48,487 bases of DNA from Mycobacterium innocens (GCF_900566055.1 NZ_UPHQ01000101.1:1-48487); one strand, 5' to 3'. Positions 7,478 to 18,422 are shown, counted from the first letter of the stretch. Notes: a model not told the origin generated them from the letters alone. Program-made: numbers and translations.

Positions 7478-7492
7478 ACTACGTCGCGTAGT
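7478..7492. promoter_or_regulatory. Palindromic operator-like site upstream of ctaA
   Basis: ACTACG-TCG-CGTAGT is a perfect 6-base inverted repeat centred about 26 bases before the ctaA start. The ACTAC/GTAGT half-sites resemble operators of BlaI/CopY-family repressors, which favour TACTAC-type arms. I recall that the mycobacterial BlaI regulon extends to respiratory genes, but not that it includes ctaA. The regulator is therefore a hypothesis. Confidence 0.45.
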
Positions 7493-7513
7493 AGAAGCGG
7501 GCGTCGCGCCGAG

Positions 7514-7563
7514 ATTGCCGCCATGGCTGTGGTTTCAGCTAGGCCAGCGACCATGGCGGCAAT
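7514..7563. terminator. Perfect 13-bp inverted repeat between the ABC permease gene and ctaA
   Basis: ATTGCCGCCATGG (7514-7526) and CCATGGCGGCAAT (7551-7563) form perfect 13-base arms around a 24-base loop, which can add an inner GCTG/CAGC stem. It lies 24 bases after the permease stop on the minus strand, where it could end the mptB-ABC transcript. There is no T-run, which is usual for mycobacterial hairpins. It could instead be a protein-binding site. Confidence 0.5.
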
Positions 7564-7587
7564 ATCGACGGCCTGACCGGCGCCCGA

Positions 7588-8367
7588 TCAGGTGAAGCGG
7601 AACCAGCGACGCGCTGCCAGTGCCGCCGCCGTACCCCACGCCGCCAGGACAATCAGCCCGAACGCATCCACCGACAGGGTCATCGCCTGCGACAGCGCCT
7701 CGGTGAGCGCACCGGACGGGGTCAACCGGGCTGCCCACTTGACCGCCGTCGGAATCATCGAGGTCTCGAGGGTGAGCGAGCCGAACCCGGCGAACACGAA
7801 CCACATCAGGTTGGCGACGGCGAGCACGATCTCGGCCCGCAACGTGCCGCCCAGCAGCAGCCCGAGCGCGGCGAAGCCCGCGGTGCCCAGCGCGATGACG
7901 GCCGCCCCCAAGGCCAGTGCGGCCGGTGCCGGTCGCCAGCCCAGCGTAAAGCCGATGGCGCCCAAGATGATTGCTTGCAGAAACACCACGGCAACCACGG
8001 CCAGTGACTTGCCGGCGATGATTCCCCAGACCGGCAGCGGGGTCGCGCCGAGCCGTTTGAGTGCGCCGTAGCGGCGGTCGAACGCGACCGCGATGGCCTG
8101 GCCGGTGAACGCGGTGGAGACCACGGCGAGCGCCATGATCACCGGTACGAACGTGGCGGCGCGGTGCTGCCCGAACGAGCCGAGCGGCAGCAGCGTGAGC
8201 CCGACCAGCAGGGTGATCGGGATGAACATGGTCAGCAGCAGCTGCTCGCCGTTGCGCAACAGCAGTTTGAGTTCCAGCCCGAATTGTGCGGCCAGCATCC
8301 GGGATATGGCGTTGGGGCGTGGGTTCGGGGTGAAGGTCCCCGGGGGAAACAGCGTGTTGTCGGTCAC
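7588..8367 (-). CDS. ABC transporter permease, DrrB/ABC-2 type (Rv1457c ortholog)
   Basis: The 259-residue integral membrane protein has about six hydrophobic helices (for example LLLTMFIPITLLVGLTLLPL and VVAVVFLQAIILGAIGFTL) and the layout of ABC-2 permeases. It would pair with the ATPase encoded immediately upstream to form an exporter. I chose the GTG at 8367 (MTDNTLFPPGTF) because it overlaps the ATPase stop by four bases (GTGA); longer starts lie inside the ATPase gene. The substrate is unknown. Co-transcription with mptB makes a cell-envelope substrate plausible, but that is inference. Confidence 0.85.
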   Translation of the reverse strand: MTDNTLFPPGTFTPNPRPNAISRMLAAQFGLELKLLLRNGEQLLLTMFIPITLLVGLTLLPLGSFGQHRAATFVPVIMALAVVSTAFTGQAIAVAFDRRYGALKRLGATPLPVWGIIAGKSLAVVAVVFLQAIILGAIGFTLGWRPAPAALALGAAVIALGTAGFAALGLLLGGTLRAEIVLAVANLMWFVFAGFGSLTLETSMIPTAVKWAARLTPSGALTEALSQAMTLSVDAFGLIVLAAWGTAAALAARRWFRFT

Positions 8368-9314
8368 GGTCGCAACTTCCTGCCGGTGAGATCCAGGAAC
8401 ACGTCCTCGAGGCTGCGTTGTTCGACCCGCATATCGGTGGCCAGTACGTCGATCTGCGCGCACCAGGCGGTGACGGTTGCCAGTACCTGCGGGTTGACCG
8501 GGCCCTCGACGAGGTACTCGCCGGGCGTTAACTCGGAGGCCTGATAGTCCTCCGGCAACGCGGAGGCCAGCAGCGACAGGTCAAGCCGCGGTGGTGCGGT
8601 GAACCGCAACTGGTCTTTGGCGCCGGTGCGGGTCAGCTCGGTCGGGGTCCCCGAGGCCACCGTGACGCCGTGGTCGATGATGACCAGCCGATCCGCGAGT
8701 TCCTCAGCTTCTTTGAGTTGATGGGTGGTCAGCACGACCGTCACACCGTCGCGGCGCAGGGCGTCGATCAACTCCCATACCACTAGCCGAGCGTGGGCGT
8801 CCATGCCGGCAGTGGGCTCGTCGAGAAAAACCAGCTCGGGACGCCCCACCAGAGCGCAGGCCAGGGCAAGTCGCTGCTGCTGCCCTCCGGAGAGCCGCCG
8901 ATAGGTGGTGTGGGCAACCTCGGTGAGCCCGAGGGTGTCCAACAGCCACCGCGGATCAATCGGGTCGGCCGCATAGGCGGCGACCAGGTTCAGCATTTCC
9001 CCGGCGCGTGCGGCTGGATAGCCGCCGCCGCCCTGCAGCATCACGCCAATGCGTGGGCGCAGCCGCGCGTTGTCGGCGATCGGGTCCAGCCCGAGCACCT
9101 CGATGGTTCCGGTGTCCGGGCGCACGAAGCCCTCGCACATCTCGACGGTTGTCGTCTTACCGGCACCGTTGGGGCCCAGCAGCGCCAGCACCTCGGCGGC
9201 CCGCACCTCGAGGTCGAGGCTGGAGACGGCCGTCAGGGATCCGTACCGCTTGGTCACTCCACGTAGCCGGACTACTACGGCGTCTCCTGAGGACGCTTGG
9301 GGGGCCGAGCTCAC
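8364..9314 (-). CDS. ABC transporter ATP-binding protein, DrrA-like (Rv1458c ortholog)
   Basis: The 316-residue nucleotide-binding subunit has Walker A (LGPNGAGKTTT, near residue 47), a signature motif (RRLSGGQQQRLALA) and Walker B followed by the catalytic Glu (LVFLDEPTAGMD). A C-terminal extension of about 90 residues resembles that of DrrA-type exporter ATPases. It energises the permease encoded downstream, with which it overlaps by four bases. Its GTG start at 9314 overlaps the mptB stop by four bases (GTGA), so mptB, ATPase and permease form one translationally coupled operon. Confidence 0.9.
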   Translation of the reverse strand: MSSAPQASSGDAVVVRLRGVTKRYGSLTAVSSLDLEVRAAEVLALLGPNGAGKTTTVEMCEGFVRPDTGTIEVLGLDPIADNARLRPRIGVMLQGGGGYPAARAGEMLNLVAAYAADPIDPRWLLDTLGLTEVAHTTYRRLSGGQQQRLALACALVGRPELVFLDEPTAGMDAHARLVVWELIDALRRDGVTVVLTTHQLKEAEELADRLVIIDHGVTVASGTPTELTRTGAKDQLRFTAPPRLDLSLLASALPEDYQASELTPGEYLVEGPVNPQVLATVTAWCAQIDVLATDMRVEQRSLEDVFLDLTGRKLRP

Positions 9315-11032
9315 GTGGAGTCAGCGTAGGCGTCCGGCGCCGACGTCGTCTGCCGGGTCACCGAAGTCTCAGCTGCGGGTACCGGGTCGATGAGCGTCTG
9401 TTGTTTCGCTTCGCCGTTCCCCGTCGGCAGGCCTTGCCACGGTAACCGGTGGTAGGTCAGCGCAATCAGGACCAACACGATGATCGCGCTGGCCAGGGTG
9501 GCATCGATGATCTGAAACAACGCGAAGCGGTCCCCGTTGGCCGTCGGCCCGAAGATGCCGACGATGAGCGTGATGACGATGGCGGCCACCCGAAATCCGG
9601 TGCGGGTCGCCCACGCCGCCATCGGAATGATGGCCCAGAGCAGATACCAGGGCTGCACGACCGGGAACAACAGCACCGTGATGCCCAGCGCGACCCCGAG
9701 GCCGCCGATCGGGTGCAGCCGGCCGCGGAACACCGCCAGCAGCAACCAGCAGACCATCACCATGATGATCAGCACGCCCATGGCACGCGTCAGCGACAAT
9801 ACCGCGGTGGTGTGATCTCCCAAGCGCAGCAGAATGCCCACCTGCCCGGTGCCCAGGGCCAGCAGTGTCGGCGGCGACATCCAGCTGCGCACCACGTTGG
9901 CGGTGCCCAGCGTGTAGATCCAGCCGAAGCCCAGCCCGCTTGCCCATCCGACGATGGCCATTACCGATAGCGACACTGCTGCCATGCCGCCGCCGGCCAG
10001 CAGCAGCGCTTTGATCGTGCCGCTGTAGCGGTAAGCCAAGGCCATCGTGATGAAGCCCAGCGCCAGCAGCGAAGGCAGCTTCACCTGAGATGACAGCGTG
10101 ATCAGGATCGATCCGCCGAGCAGCATGGCCAGTGGTTCCCAGTCCGCGCCCGGGCGCCATGATGCGGGCATCAGACGCGTGGCTTCCCCTACATCGAGTA
10201 AATCGGTGCCACGCAGCGCGATTTCGACGCCGGTCAGCATCAACCCGAGCATCAGTGCCTCGTTGTGGATACCGGCGACCAGGTGCATGAACAGCAGGGG
10301 ATTGGCTGCACCCAGCCACAGCGCGCTGACCTCGGCAACGCCACAGCGCCGGGCCAGCCGCGGCGTCGCCCACACGATCAACGCCACGCCGATCAACACC
10401 ACCAACCGATGACAGAGCACCGCGGCGACAATGTTTTCTCCCGTCAGCGCGGAGATCCCGCGGCCGATCCACAAGAACAGCGGACCGTAGGGGGCCGGCG
10501 TCTCCCGCCACAGGCTGGGAACCGACAGCGTGAACACGTGACCCAGACCCAGGCCGGACGCCGGGCCCACCCGGTAGGGGTCGAGTCCGTCGCGGGAAAT
10601 CTGGCTTTGGGCCAGGTAGGAGTAGACGTCCTTGCTGTACATCGGCGGGGCGATGAGCAGCGGCAGCATCCACAACACCAGGGTGCGGTCCAGGTCGCCG
10701 CGCGACATCTTCCTCTTGCCCAGCGCAAACCGGCCGAGCATCAGCCAGGCCAGCGCCATCATGACGGCTCCGGTGGTGGTCATCGTCAATGACACGGTCT
10801 GGATTCGCGACGGCAGGTTGAGCAGCCGGACCCCGAAGGTGGGATCCTGCACGACCGGCCTGGCGCCAGCACCCAGGGCGCCGATGCCCATCAAGACCGT
10901 GCCGGTGGCGCCGAACAGCCGGGTGCGCGCCAGTGCGGTCAGTTCGGCGGCGTTCAGCGGTGAGCCCACCGCCTGCTCGTCGCCGTGGAGGCTGGCGATC
11001 GACGAGCTCAGCGTGTGGTGGCGGGCTGCCAT
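9311..11032 (-). CDS. mptB: Alpha-(1->6)-mannosyltransferase, polytopic membrane GT-C enzyme (Rv1459c ortholog)
   Basis: The 573-residue polytopic protein has more than ten hydrophobic helices and the GT-C signature of an Asp in the first large periplasmic loop (PMYSKDVYSYLAQ, near residue 130). MptB uses polyprenyl-phosphate mannose to start the alpha-1,6 mannan core of lipomannan in corynebacteria; the mycobacterial orthologs belong to the same family. The ATG at 11032 begins MAARHHTLSSSIASL. It heads the operon with the two ABC genes and is divergent from sufR, about 100 bases away; the gap holds a short perfect hairpin and the SufR site. Confidence 0.85.
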   Translation of the reverse strand: MAARHHTLSSSIASLHGDEQAVGSPLNAAELTALARTRLFGATGTVLMGIGALGAGARPVVQDPTFGVRLLNLPSRIQTVSLTMTTTGAVMMALAWLMLGRFALGKRKMSRGDLDRTLVLWMLPLLIAPPMYSKDVYSYLAQSQISRDGLDPYRVGPASGLGLGHVFTLSVPSLWRETPAPYGPLFLWIGRGISALTGENIVAAVLCHRLVVLIGVALIVWATPRLARRCGVAEVSALWLGAANPLLFMHLVAGIHNEALMLGLMLTGVEIALRGTDLLDVGEATRLMPASWRPGADWEPLAMLLGGSILITLSSQVKLPSLLALGFITMALAYRYSGTIKALLLAGGGMAAVSLSVMAIVGWASGLGFGWIYTLGTANVVRSWMSPPTLLALGTGQVGILLRLGDHTTAVLSLTRAMGVLIIMVMVCWLLLAVFRGRLHPIGGLGVALGITVLLFPVVQPWYLLWAIIPMAAWATRTGFRVAAIVITLIVGIFGPTANGDRFALFQIIDATLASAIIVLVLIALTYHRLPWQGLPTGNGEAKQQTLIDPVPAAETSVTRQTTSAPDAYADST

Positions 11033-11070
11033 CAGAGCAGCCTAGCCCCGGCGATTCGGGACGAGCGGTC

Positions 11071-11087
11071 ACGCCGCGTTGCGGCGT
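11071..11087. repeat. Short perfect hairpin between mptB and sufR
   Basis: ACGCCGC-GTT-GCGGCGT is a 7-base GC-rich perfect stem with a three-base loop in the divergent mptB/sufR gap. It overlaps the region of a possible upstream GTG start for sufR (11086). It may be a regulator site for mptB or an mRNA structure; nothing decides between these. Confidence 0.4.
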
Positions 11088-11125
11088 GAGGGCACCCTCG
11101 CTAGACAGCTCCCTGGAATTACGTC

Positions 11126-11140
11126 ACACTTGTGTTGTGA
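11126..11140. promoter_or_regulatory. Probable SufR operator overlapping the sufR start
   Basis: ACACT-TGTGT-TGTGA matches the ACACT-N5-TGTGA element that I recall being reported for M. tuberculosis SufR upstream of its suf operon. It also contains the perfect arms TCACA/TGTGA (11124-11128 and 11136-11140). It overlaps the GTG at 11137. Apo/holo SufR binding here would autoregulate the whole suf operon. Confidence 0.6.
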
Positions 11141-11871
11141 AAATCCAGGCAGCTACTCCTGCTGTCCCAGCCGCGGTCCCCGACGGTCACACCCGTCGCG
11201 CCATTGTGCGCTTGCTGGTGGAATCCGGGTCGATCACCGCCGGTGAGATCGGCGACCGGTTGGGGCTGTCGGCCGCCGGTGTGCGGCGTCATCTTGATGC
11301 GCTCATCGAGGCGGGCGACGCGGAATCCGTACCGGCCGCGCCGTGGCAGCAGGCGGGACGCGGACGGCCCGCCAAGCGTTACCGGCTGACCTCGGCCGGC
11401 CGGGCCAAGCTGGACCACTCGTACGACGACTTGGCGTCGGCGGCCATGCGGCAACTGCGGGAGATCGGCGGTGACGACGCGGTGCGGACATTCGCGCGGC
11501 GACGCATCGACGCGATTCTGGCCGATGTCGCCCGGGCCGACGGCCACGGCGACGCCGCGGTGGAAGCGGCCGCGGAGCGGATCGCCGACGCGTTGACCAA
11601 AGCCGGTTACGTCGCCACCACCACCCGCGTGGGTGGGCCGATCCATGGTGTGCAAATCTGCCAGCATCACTGTCCGGTGTCCCATGTCGCCGAGGAATTC
11701 CCGGAGTTGTGCGAAGCCGAGCAGCAGGCGATGGCCGAAGTGCTGGGAACCCACGTGCAGCGGTTGGCGACCATCGTCAACGGCGACTGCGCCTGCACCA
11801 CCCACGTGCCTTTAACGCCGGCGCCCAGCCCGCGCCGCGACACTACGAGCATCAAAGGAGCGACCGTATGA
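11137..11871 (+). CDS. sufR: SufR, Fe-S cluster-sensing transcriptional repressor (Rv1460 ortholog)
   Basis: The protein is a winged helix-turn-helix regulator. Its N-terminal DNA-binding domain reads RRAIVRLLVESGSITAGEI, then GLSAAGVRRHLDALIEAG, then the wing GRGRPAKRYRLT. A C-terminal domain carries the cysteines expected to hold a [4Fe-4S] cluster (ICQHHCPVSHV, FPELC, GDCACTTHV). In mycobacteria SufR represses the suf operon and responds to iron, NO and oxidative stress. I give the GTG at 11137 (244 residues), which would suit a leaderless mRNA. A GTG at 11086 would add 17 residues (VRAPSLDSSLELRHTCV) and is closer to the M. tuberculosis length of about 268. The stop overlaps the sufB ATG by four bases. 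Confidence 0.9.
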   Translation: MKIQAATPAVPAAVPDGHTRRAIVRLLVESGSITAGEIGDRLGLSAAGVRRHLDALIEAGDAESVPAAPWQQAGRGRPAKRYRLTSAGRAKLDHSYDDLASAAMRQLREIGGDDAVRTFARRRIDAILADVARADGHGDAAVEAAAERIADALTKAGYVATTTRVGGPIHGVQICQHHCPVSHVAEEFPELCEAEQQAMAEVLGTHVQRLATIVNGDCACTTHVPLTPAPSPRRDTTSIKGATV

Positions 11872-14387
11872 CCCTCGAGGCCAGCAAGACCGCTGCCGAG
11901 CCGCTGACCCAGGCGGAGGCTATTGCTTCGCTGAGCCGCTACGGCTACGGCTGGGTCGACTCCGATGTCGCCGGCGCCAGCGCCCAGCGCGGGCTGTCCG
12001 AGGCGGTGGTTCGCGACATCTCCGCGAAGAAGAACGAGCCCGAGTGGATGCTGCAGAACCGGCTGAAGGCGCTGCGAATCTTCGAGCGCAAGCCGATGCC
12101 GCGCTGGGGCTCCAACCTCGAGGGCATCGACTTCGACAACATCAAATACTTCGTGCGCTCTACCGAGAAGCAGGCCGCCACTTGGGATGATTTGCCAGAG
12201 GACATTAGAAATACCTACGACCGGCTGGGAATTCCGGAGGCGGAAAAGCAGAGATTAGTTGCTGGTGTAGCGGCACAATACGAGTCAGAAGTTGTTTATC
12301 ACCAGATCAGAGAGGATTTAGAGGCCCAAGGGGTCGTATTCTTAGACACTGATACTGGTTTGCGGGAACACCCGGAAATATTTAAGAAATACTTCGGAAC
12401 AGTAATTCCAGCAGGGGACAACAAGTTTTCCGCGCTGAATACCGCAGCGTGGAGCGGTGGATCCTTCATCTACGTCCCGCCCGGCGTGCACGTCGACATT
12501 CCGCTGCAGGCCTACTTCCGGATCAATACCGAGAACATGGGCCAGTTCGAGCGAACATTGATCATCGCCGACGAGGGTTCCTACGTGCACTACGTAGAGG
12601 GCTGTCTGCCCGCCGGGGAGCTGATCACGACCGCCGACGGTGACTTGCGACCCATCGAATCGATCCGTGTGGGCGACTACGTCGCCGGCCACGACGGGCT
12701 GCCACACCGCGTGACTGCCGTGCAAATGCGCGACCTTAACGGCGAGCTGTTCAGCTTTACCCCGATGTCGCCCGCAAACCAGTTCTCCGTCACGGCAGAG
12801 CACCCGTTGCTTGTCATTCCGCGCCAAGAGGTGCGTGTCATGCGTAACGAACGCAACGGCTGGAAGGCTGAAGTCGACAGCGCCAAGCTGCGTCGTGCCG
12901 AGCCGCGCTGGATCCCGGCGAAAGACGTGGCCGAGGGCGACTTCCTGGTCTACCCCAAGCCGAAGCCAATCCCGCACAAAACGGTCTTGCCGCTTGAGTT
13001 TGCGCGCCTGGCTGGTTACTACCTGGCCGAGGGTCATGCGTGCTTGACCAATAGTTGTGAGTCACTGATCTTCTCGTTCCACAGCGACGAGTTCGAGTAT
13101 GTCGAGGACGTGCGACAGGCGTGCAAGGCGCTGTACGAGAAGTCTGGCTCTGTGTTGGTCGAGGAGCACAAGCATTCGGCTCGCGTCACTGTCTACACCA
13201 AGGCGGGCTATGCCGCGATGCGCGACAACGTCGGCATCGGGTCGTCGAACAAGAAGCTGTCGGATCTACTGATGCGCCAGGACGAGACGTTCCTGCGGGA
13301 GCTGGTGGACGCCTACGTGAACGGTGACGGCAACACCACCCGGCGAGGCGGCGCGCTGTGGAAGCGGGCACACACGACCTCGCGTGTCTGGGCGTTCCAG
13401 TTGCAGGCCATTCTGGCTCGGCTGGGTCACTACGCGACCATCGAACTACGTCGAGCGGGCGGTCCCGGGGTGATCCAGGGACGCAACGTCATCCGCAAGG
13501 ACATTTACCAGGTTCAATGGACCGAGGGCGGCCACGGGCCCAAGCAGGCCCGCGATTGTGGCGGCTACTTCGCGGTGCCGATCAAGAAGCGGACAGTACG
13601 CGAGGCGCACGAACCGGTGTACAACCTCGATGTCGAGGAGCCGGACAGCTATCTGGCCTACGGGTTTGCGGTGCACAACTGCACTGCTCCCATTTACAAG
13701 TCGGACTCGTTGCACTCAGCGGTGGTCGAAATCGTCGTGAAACCGCATGCGCGCGTTCGTTACACCACCATCCAGAACTGGTCGAACAACGTCTACAACC
13801 TGGTCACCAAACGGGCCCGCGCCGAAGCCGGCGCCACCATGGAGTGGGTCGACGGCAACATCGGGTCCAAGGTGACCATGAAGTACCCGGCGGTCTGGAT
13901 GACCGGCGAACATGCCAAAGGCGAAGTGCTGTCGGTAGCGTTCGCCGGCGAAGACCAGCACCAGGACACCGGCGCCAAGATGCTGCACCTGGCGCCCAAC
14001 ACGTCGAGCAACATCGTGTCCAAGTCGGTGGCCCGCGGCGGCGGCCGCACCTCCTACCGCGGTCTCGTCCAGGTGAACAAGGGCGCGCACGGATCCAAGT
14101 CCAGCGTGAAATGCGATGCGCTGCTGGTAGATACGATCAGCCGCAGCGACACCTACCCGTATGTCGACATCCGCGAGGACGACGTCACCATGGGCCACGA
14201 GGCCACCGTCTCCAAGGTCAGCGAAAACCAATTGTTCTACCTGATGAGCCGCGGGATGACCGAGGACGAGGCCATGGCGATGGTGGTGCGCGGCTTCGTC
14301 GAGCCGATCGCCAAGGAGCTACCCATGGAGTACGCGCTCGAGCTCAACCGGCTGATCGAGCTGCAGATGGAGGGCGCGGTCGGATGA
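11868..14387 (+). CDS. sufB: SufB, Fe-S cluster scaffold subunit, interrupted by an intein (Rv1461 ortholog)
   Basis: SufB is the core scaffold of the SufBCD complex, on which Fe-S clusters are built. The 839-residue precursor contains a 359-residue intein (residues 246-604); splicing leaves about 480 residues, the normal SufB size. The N-extein ends DEGSYVHYVEG and the C-extein begins CTAPIYKSDSLHSAVVEIV. The C-terminal part carries typical SufB segments (ENQLFYLMSRGMTEDEAMAM). The ATG at 11868 overlaps the sufR stop (ATGA) and has AAAGGAG upstream. Residues about 106-186 are encoded by a low-GC, rare-codon tract unlike the rest of the gene. The stop overlaps the sufD ATG by four bases. Confidence 0.95.
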   Translation: MTLEASKTAAEPLTQAEAIASLSRYGYGWVDSDVAGASAQRGLSEAVVRDISAKKNEPEWMLQNRLKALRIFERKPMPRWGSNLEGIDFDNIKYFVRSTEKQAATWDDLPEDIRNTYDRLGIPEAEKQRLVAGVAAQYESEVVYHQIREDLEAQGVVFLDTDTGLREHPEIFKKYFGTVIPAGDNKFSALNTAAWSGGSFIYVPPGVHVDIPLQAYFRINTENMGQFERTLIIADEGSYVHYVEGCLPAGELITTADGDLRPIESIRVGDYVAGHDGLPHRVTAVQMRDLNGELFSFTPMSPANQFSVTAEHPLLVIPRQEVRVMRNERNGWKAEVDSAKLRRAEPRWIPAKDVAEGDFLVYPKPKPIPHKTVLPLEFARLAGYYLAEGHACLTNSCESLIFSFHSDEFEYVEDVRQACKALYEKSGSVLVEEHKHSARVTVYTKAGYAAMRDNVGIGSSNKKLSDLLMRQDETFLRELVDAYVNGDGNTTRRGGALWKRAHTTSRVWAFQLQAILARLGHYATIELRRAGGPGVIQGRNVIRKDIYQVQWTEGGHGPKQARDCGGYFAVPIKKRTVREAHEPVYNLDVEEPDSYLAYGFAVHNCTAPIYKSDSLHSAVVEIVVKPHARVRYTTIQNWSNNVYNLVTKRARAEAGATMEWVDGNIGSKVTMKYPAVWMTGEHAKGEVLSVAFAGEDQHQDTGAKMLHLAPNTSSNIVSKSVARGGGRTSYRGLVQVNKGAHGSKSSVKCDALLVDTISRSDTYPYVDIREDDVTMGHEATVSKVSENQLFYLMSRGMTEDEAMAMVVRGFVEPIAKELPMEYALELNRLIELQMEGAVG
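12183..12430 (+). other. Low-GC, rare-codon tract inside the sufB N-extein
   Basis: Counting bases in 12181-12420 gives 113 G+C of 240 (47%), against about 68% in 12061-12120. Read in frame, this stretch uses AGA for Arg three times, TTA for Leu three times, and ATA, GTA and ATT repeatedly, all uncommon in high-GC mycobacteria. The encoded protein is ordinary conserved SufB sequence, so only the DNA composition is odd. The tract ends about 170 bases before the intein. Confidence 0.75.
12603..13679 (+). other. SufB intein with LAGLIDADG homing endonuclease domain
   Basis: The intein spans 359 residues, the size I recall for the M. tuberculosis SufB (Pps1) intein, at the same Cys site. Splicing motifs are complete: Cys1 in CLPAGELITTADG, the T-x-x-H of block B in SVTAEHPLLV, block F in VYNLDVEEPDSYLAYGF, and the terminal His-Asn (FAVHN) followed by the +1 Cys. 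Two dodecapeptide endonuclease motifs are present, LAGYYLAEGH and LVDAYVNGDGN, each keeping its acidic residue. Both splicing and endonuclease functions therefore look intact. Confidence 0.95.
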
Positions 14388-15564
14388 CGTCGACCGCTGT
14401 GCAAGGCCCACTGAACAAAGGTGAGCTGTTCGCGTCCTTCGACGTCGACGCTTTCGAGGTTCCGCACGGCCGCGACGAGCTCTGGCGGTTCACGCCGCTG
14501 AAGCGGTTGCGCGGCCTGCACGACGGCTCCGCGCCGGCCACCGGTGCTGCCGAGATCAGCGTCAGCGACCGGCCCGGCATCAGCGTGGAGAAGGTGCGCC
14601 GCGGTGACGAGCGGCTCGGGCAAGGCGGCGTTCCAGCCGACCGGGTTGCGGCGCAAGCATTTTCGTCGTTTAACTCGGCCACCGTGGTCACTGTCGGACG
14701 GGACACGCAAATCGCCGAGCCGGTGAACATCACCGTCACCGGCCCTGGCGAAGGCGCGGTCGCCTACGGGCATCTGCAGATCCGGCTCGAGGAGCTCGCC
14801 GAGGCCGTCGTCATCATCGATGACCGGGGGAGCGGAACCTACGCCGACAATGTCGAATTCGTCGTCGACGACGCCGCTCGGCTGACGGTTGTGTGGATCG
14901 CCGACTGGGCCGACGACACCGTTCATATCAGTGCCCACCACGCCCGGCTCGGCAAGGACGCCGTACTGCGGCACGTCGTCGTCATGCTGGGCGGGGAGGT
15001 GGTGCGGATGGCGGCCAACGTGCGCTTCGATGCCCCCGGCGGAGATGCTGAACTACTCGGGCTGTACTTCGCCGACGACGGCCAGCACCTGGAATCGCGG
15101 CTGCTGATCGACCACGCGCACCCTGACTGTAAGTCGAACGTGCTGTACAAGGGTGCGCTGCAAGGAGATCCGGCATCGTCGCTACCCGATGCGCACACCG
15201 TGTGGGTGGGCGACGTGCTGATCCGTGCCGCGGCCACCGGCACCGACACCTTCGAGGTCAACCGCAACCTGGTGCTCACCGACGGTGCGCGCGCGGACTC
15301 GGTGCCCAACCTGGAGATCGAAACCGGCGAGATCGCCGGTGCCGGACACGCCAGTGCCACTGGACGTTTCGACGACGAGCAACTGTTCTACCTGCGCTCT
15401 CGCGGCATCCCCGAAGAGCAGGCCCGCCGGCTGGTGATCCGCGGCTTCTTCGGCGAGATCATCTCCAAGATCGCGGTGCCCGAGGTACGCGAACGTTTGA
15501 CCACAGCCATTGAACACGAACTGGAAATCACCGAAGCAACGGCAACGGAGAAGACAACAGCCTG

Positions 15565-15565
<1 letters not shown>
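14384..15565 (+). CDS. sufD: SufD, FeS assembly protein (Rv1462 ortholog)
   Basis: SufD is the SufB paralog that completes the SufBC2D scaffold and is needed for iron delivery. The 393-residue protein starts MTSTAVQGPLNKGELFASF, with an N-terminal helical region (ELWRFTPLKRLRGLH). It has the beta-helix core typical of the family and the conserved C-terminal stretch EQLFYLRSRGIPEEQARRLV followed by GFFGEIISKI. I chose the ATG at 14384 because it overlaps the sufB stop (ATGA); the reading frame is open far upstream, but that is the shadow of sufB. The stop shares one base with the sufC ATG. Confidence 0.95.
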
Positions 15566-18074
<2,509 letters not shown>

Positions 18075-18082
<8 letters not shown>

Positions 18083-18422
18083 AACCGCCGCTCCCAACGA
18101 AGATTTGCTTGCCGATCTCGAGGAGGCGATGCGCGACGTCGTCGACCCGGAGTTGGGGATCAACGTCGTCGACCTGGGCCTGGTCTACGGGCTGGACGTG
18201 GCGGACGGCGACGAAGGAACCGTCGCGCTGATCGACATGACCTTGACATCGGCGGCGTGCCCGCTCACCGATGTCATCGAGGATCAGTCGCGCAGCGCAC
18301 TGGTCAGCAGCGGTCTGGTCGACGAGATACGGATCAACTGGGTGTGGAACCCACCGTGGGGTCCGGACAAGATCACCGATGACGGCCGCGAGCAACTGCG
18401 CGCGCTCGGCTTCACCGTCTGA
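18075..18422 (+). CDS. sufT: SufT, DUF59/MIP18-family Fe-S maturation factor (Rv1466 ortholog)
   Basis: The 115-residue protein starts at the ATG at 18075 (MSETAAPNEDLLADLEEAM), which overlaps the sufU stop by eight bases. It shows the DUF59 hallmarks DPELGINVVDLGLVYGL and LIDMTLTSAACPLTD, with a Cys at the conserved position, and a C-terminal VWNPPWGPDKITDDGREQL. SufT-type proteins help mature target Fe-S proteins. Its length equals that of the M. tuberculosis ortholog. It is the last gene of the operon, and a long hairpin lies about 100 bases downstream. Confidence 0.93.

Noticed and set aside
11709..11867. Upstream extension of the sufB frame
   Set aside because: It lies wholly inside sufR in another frame; the ATG at 11868 has a ribosome site and matches SufB length.
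13358..14383. Long upstream extension of the sufD reading frame
   Set aside because: It is the shadow frame of sufB, with an Arg/Gly-rich composition; the ATG at 14384 overlaps the sufB stop and matches the family N-terminus.
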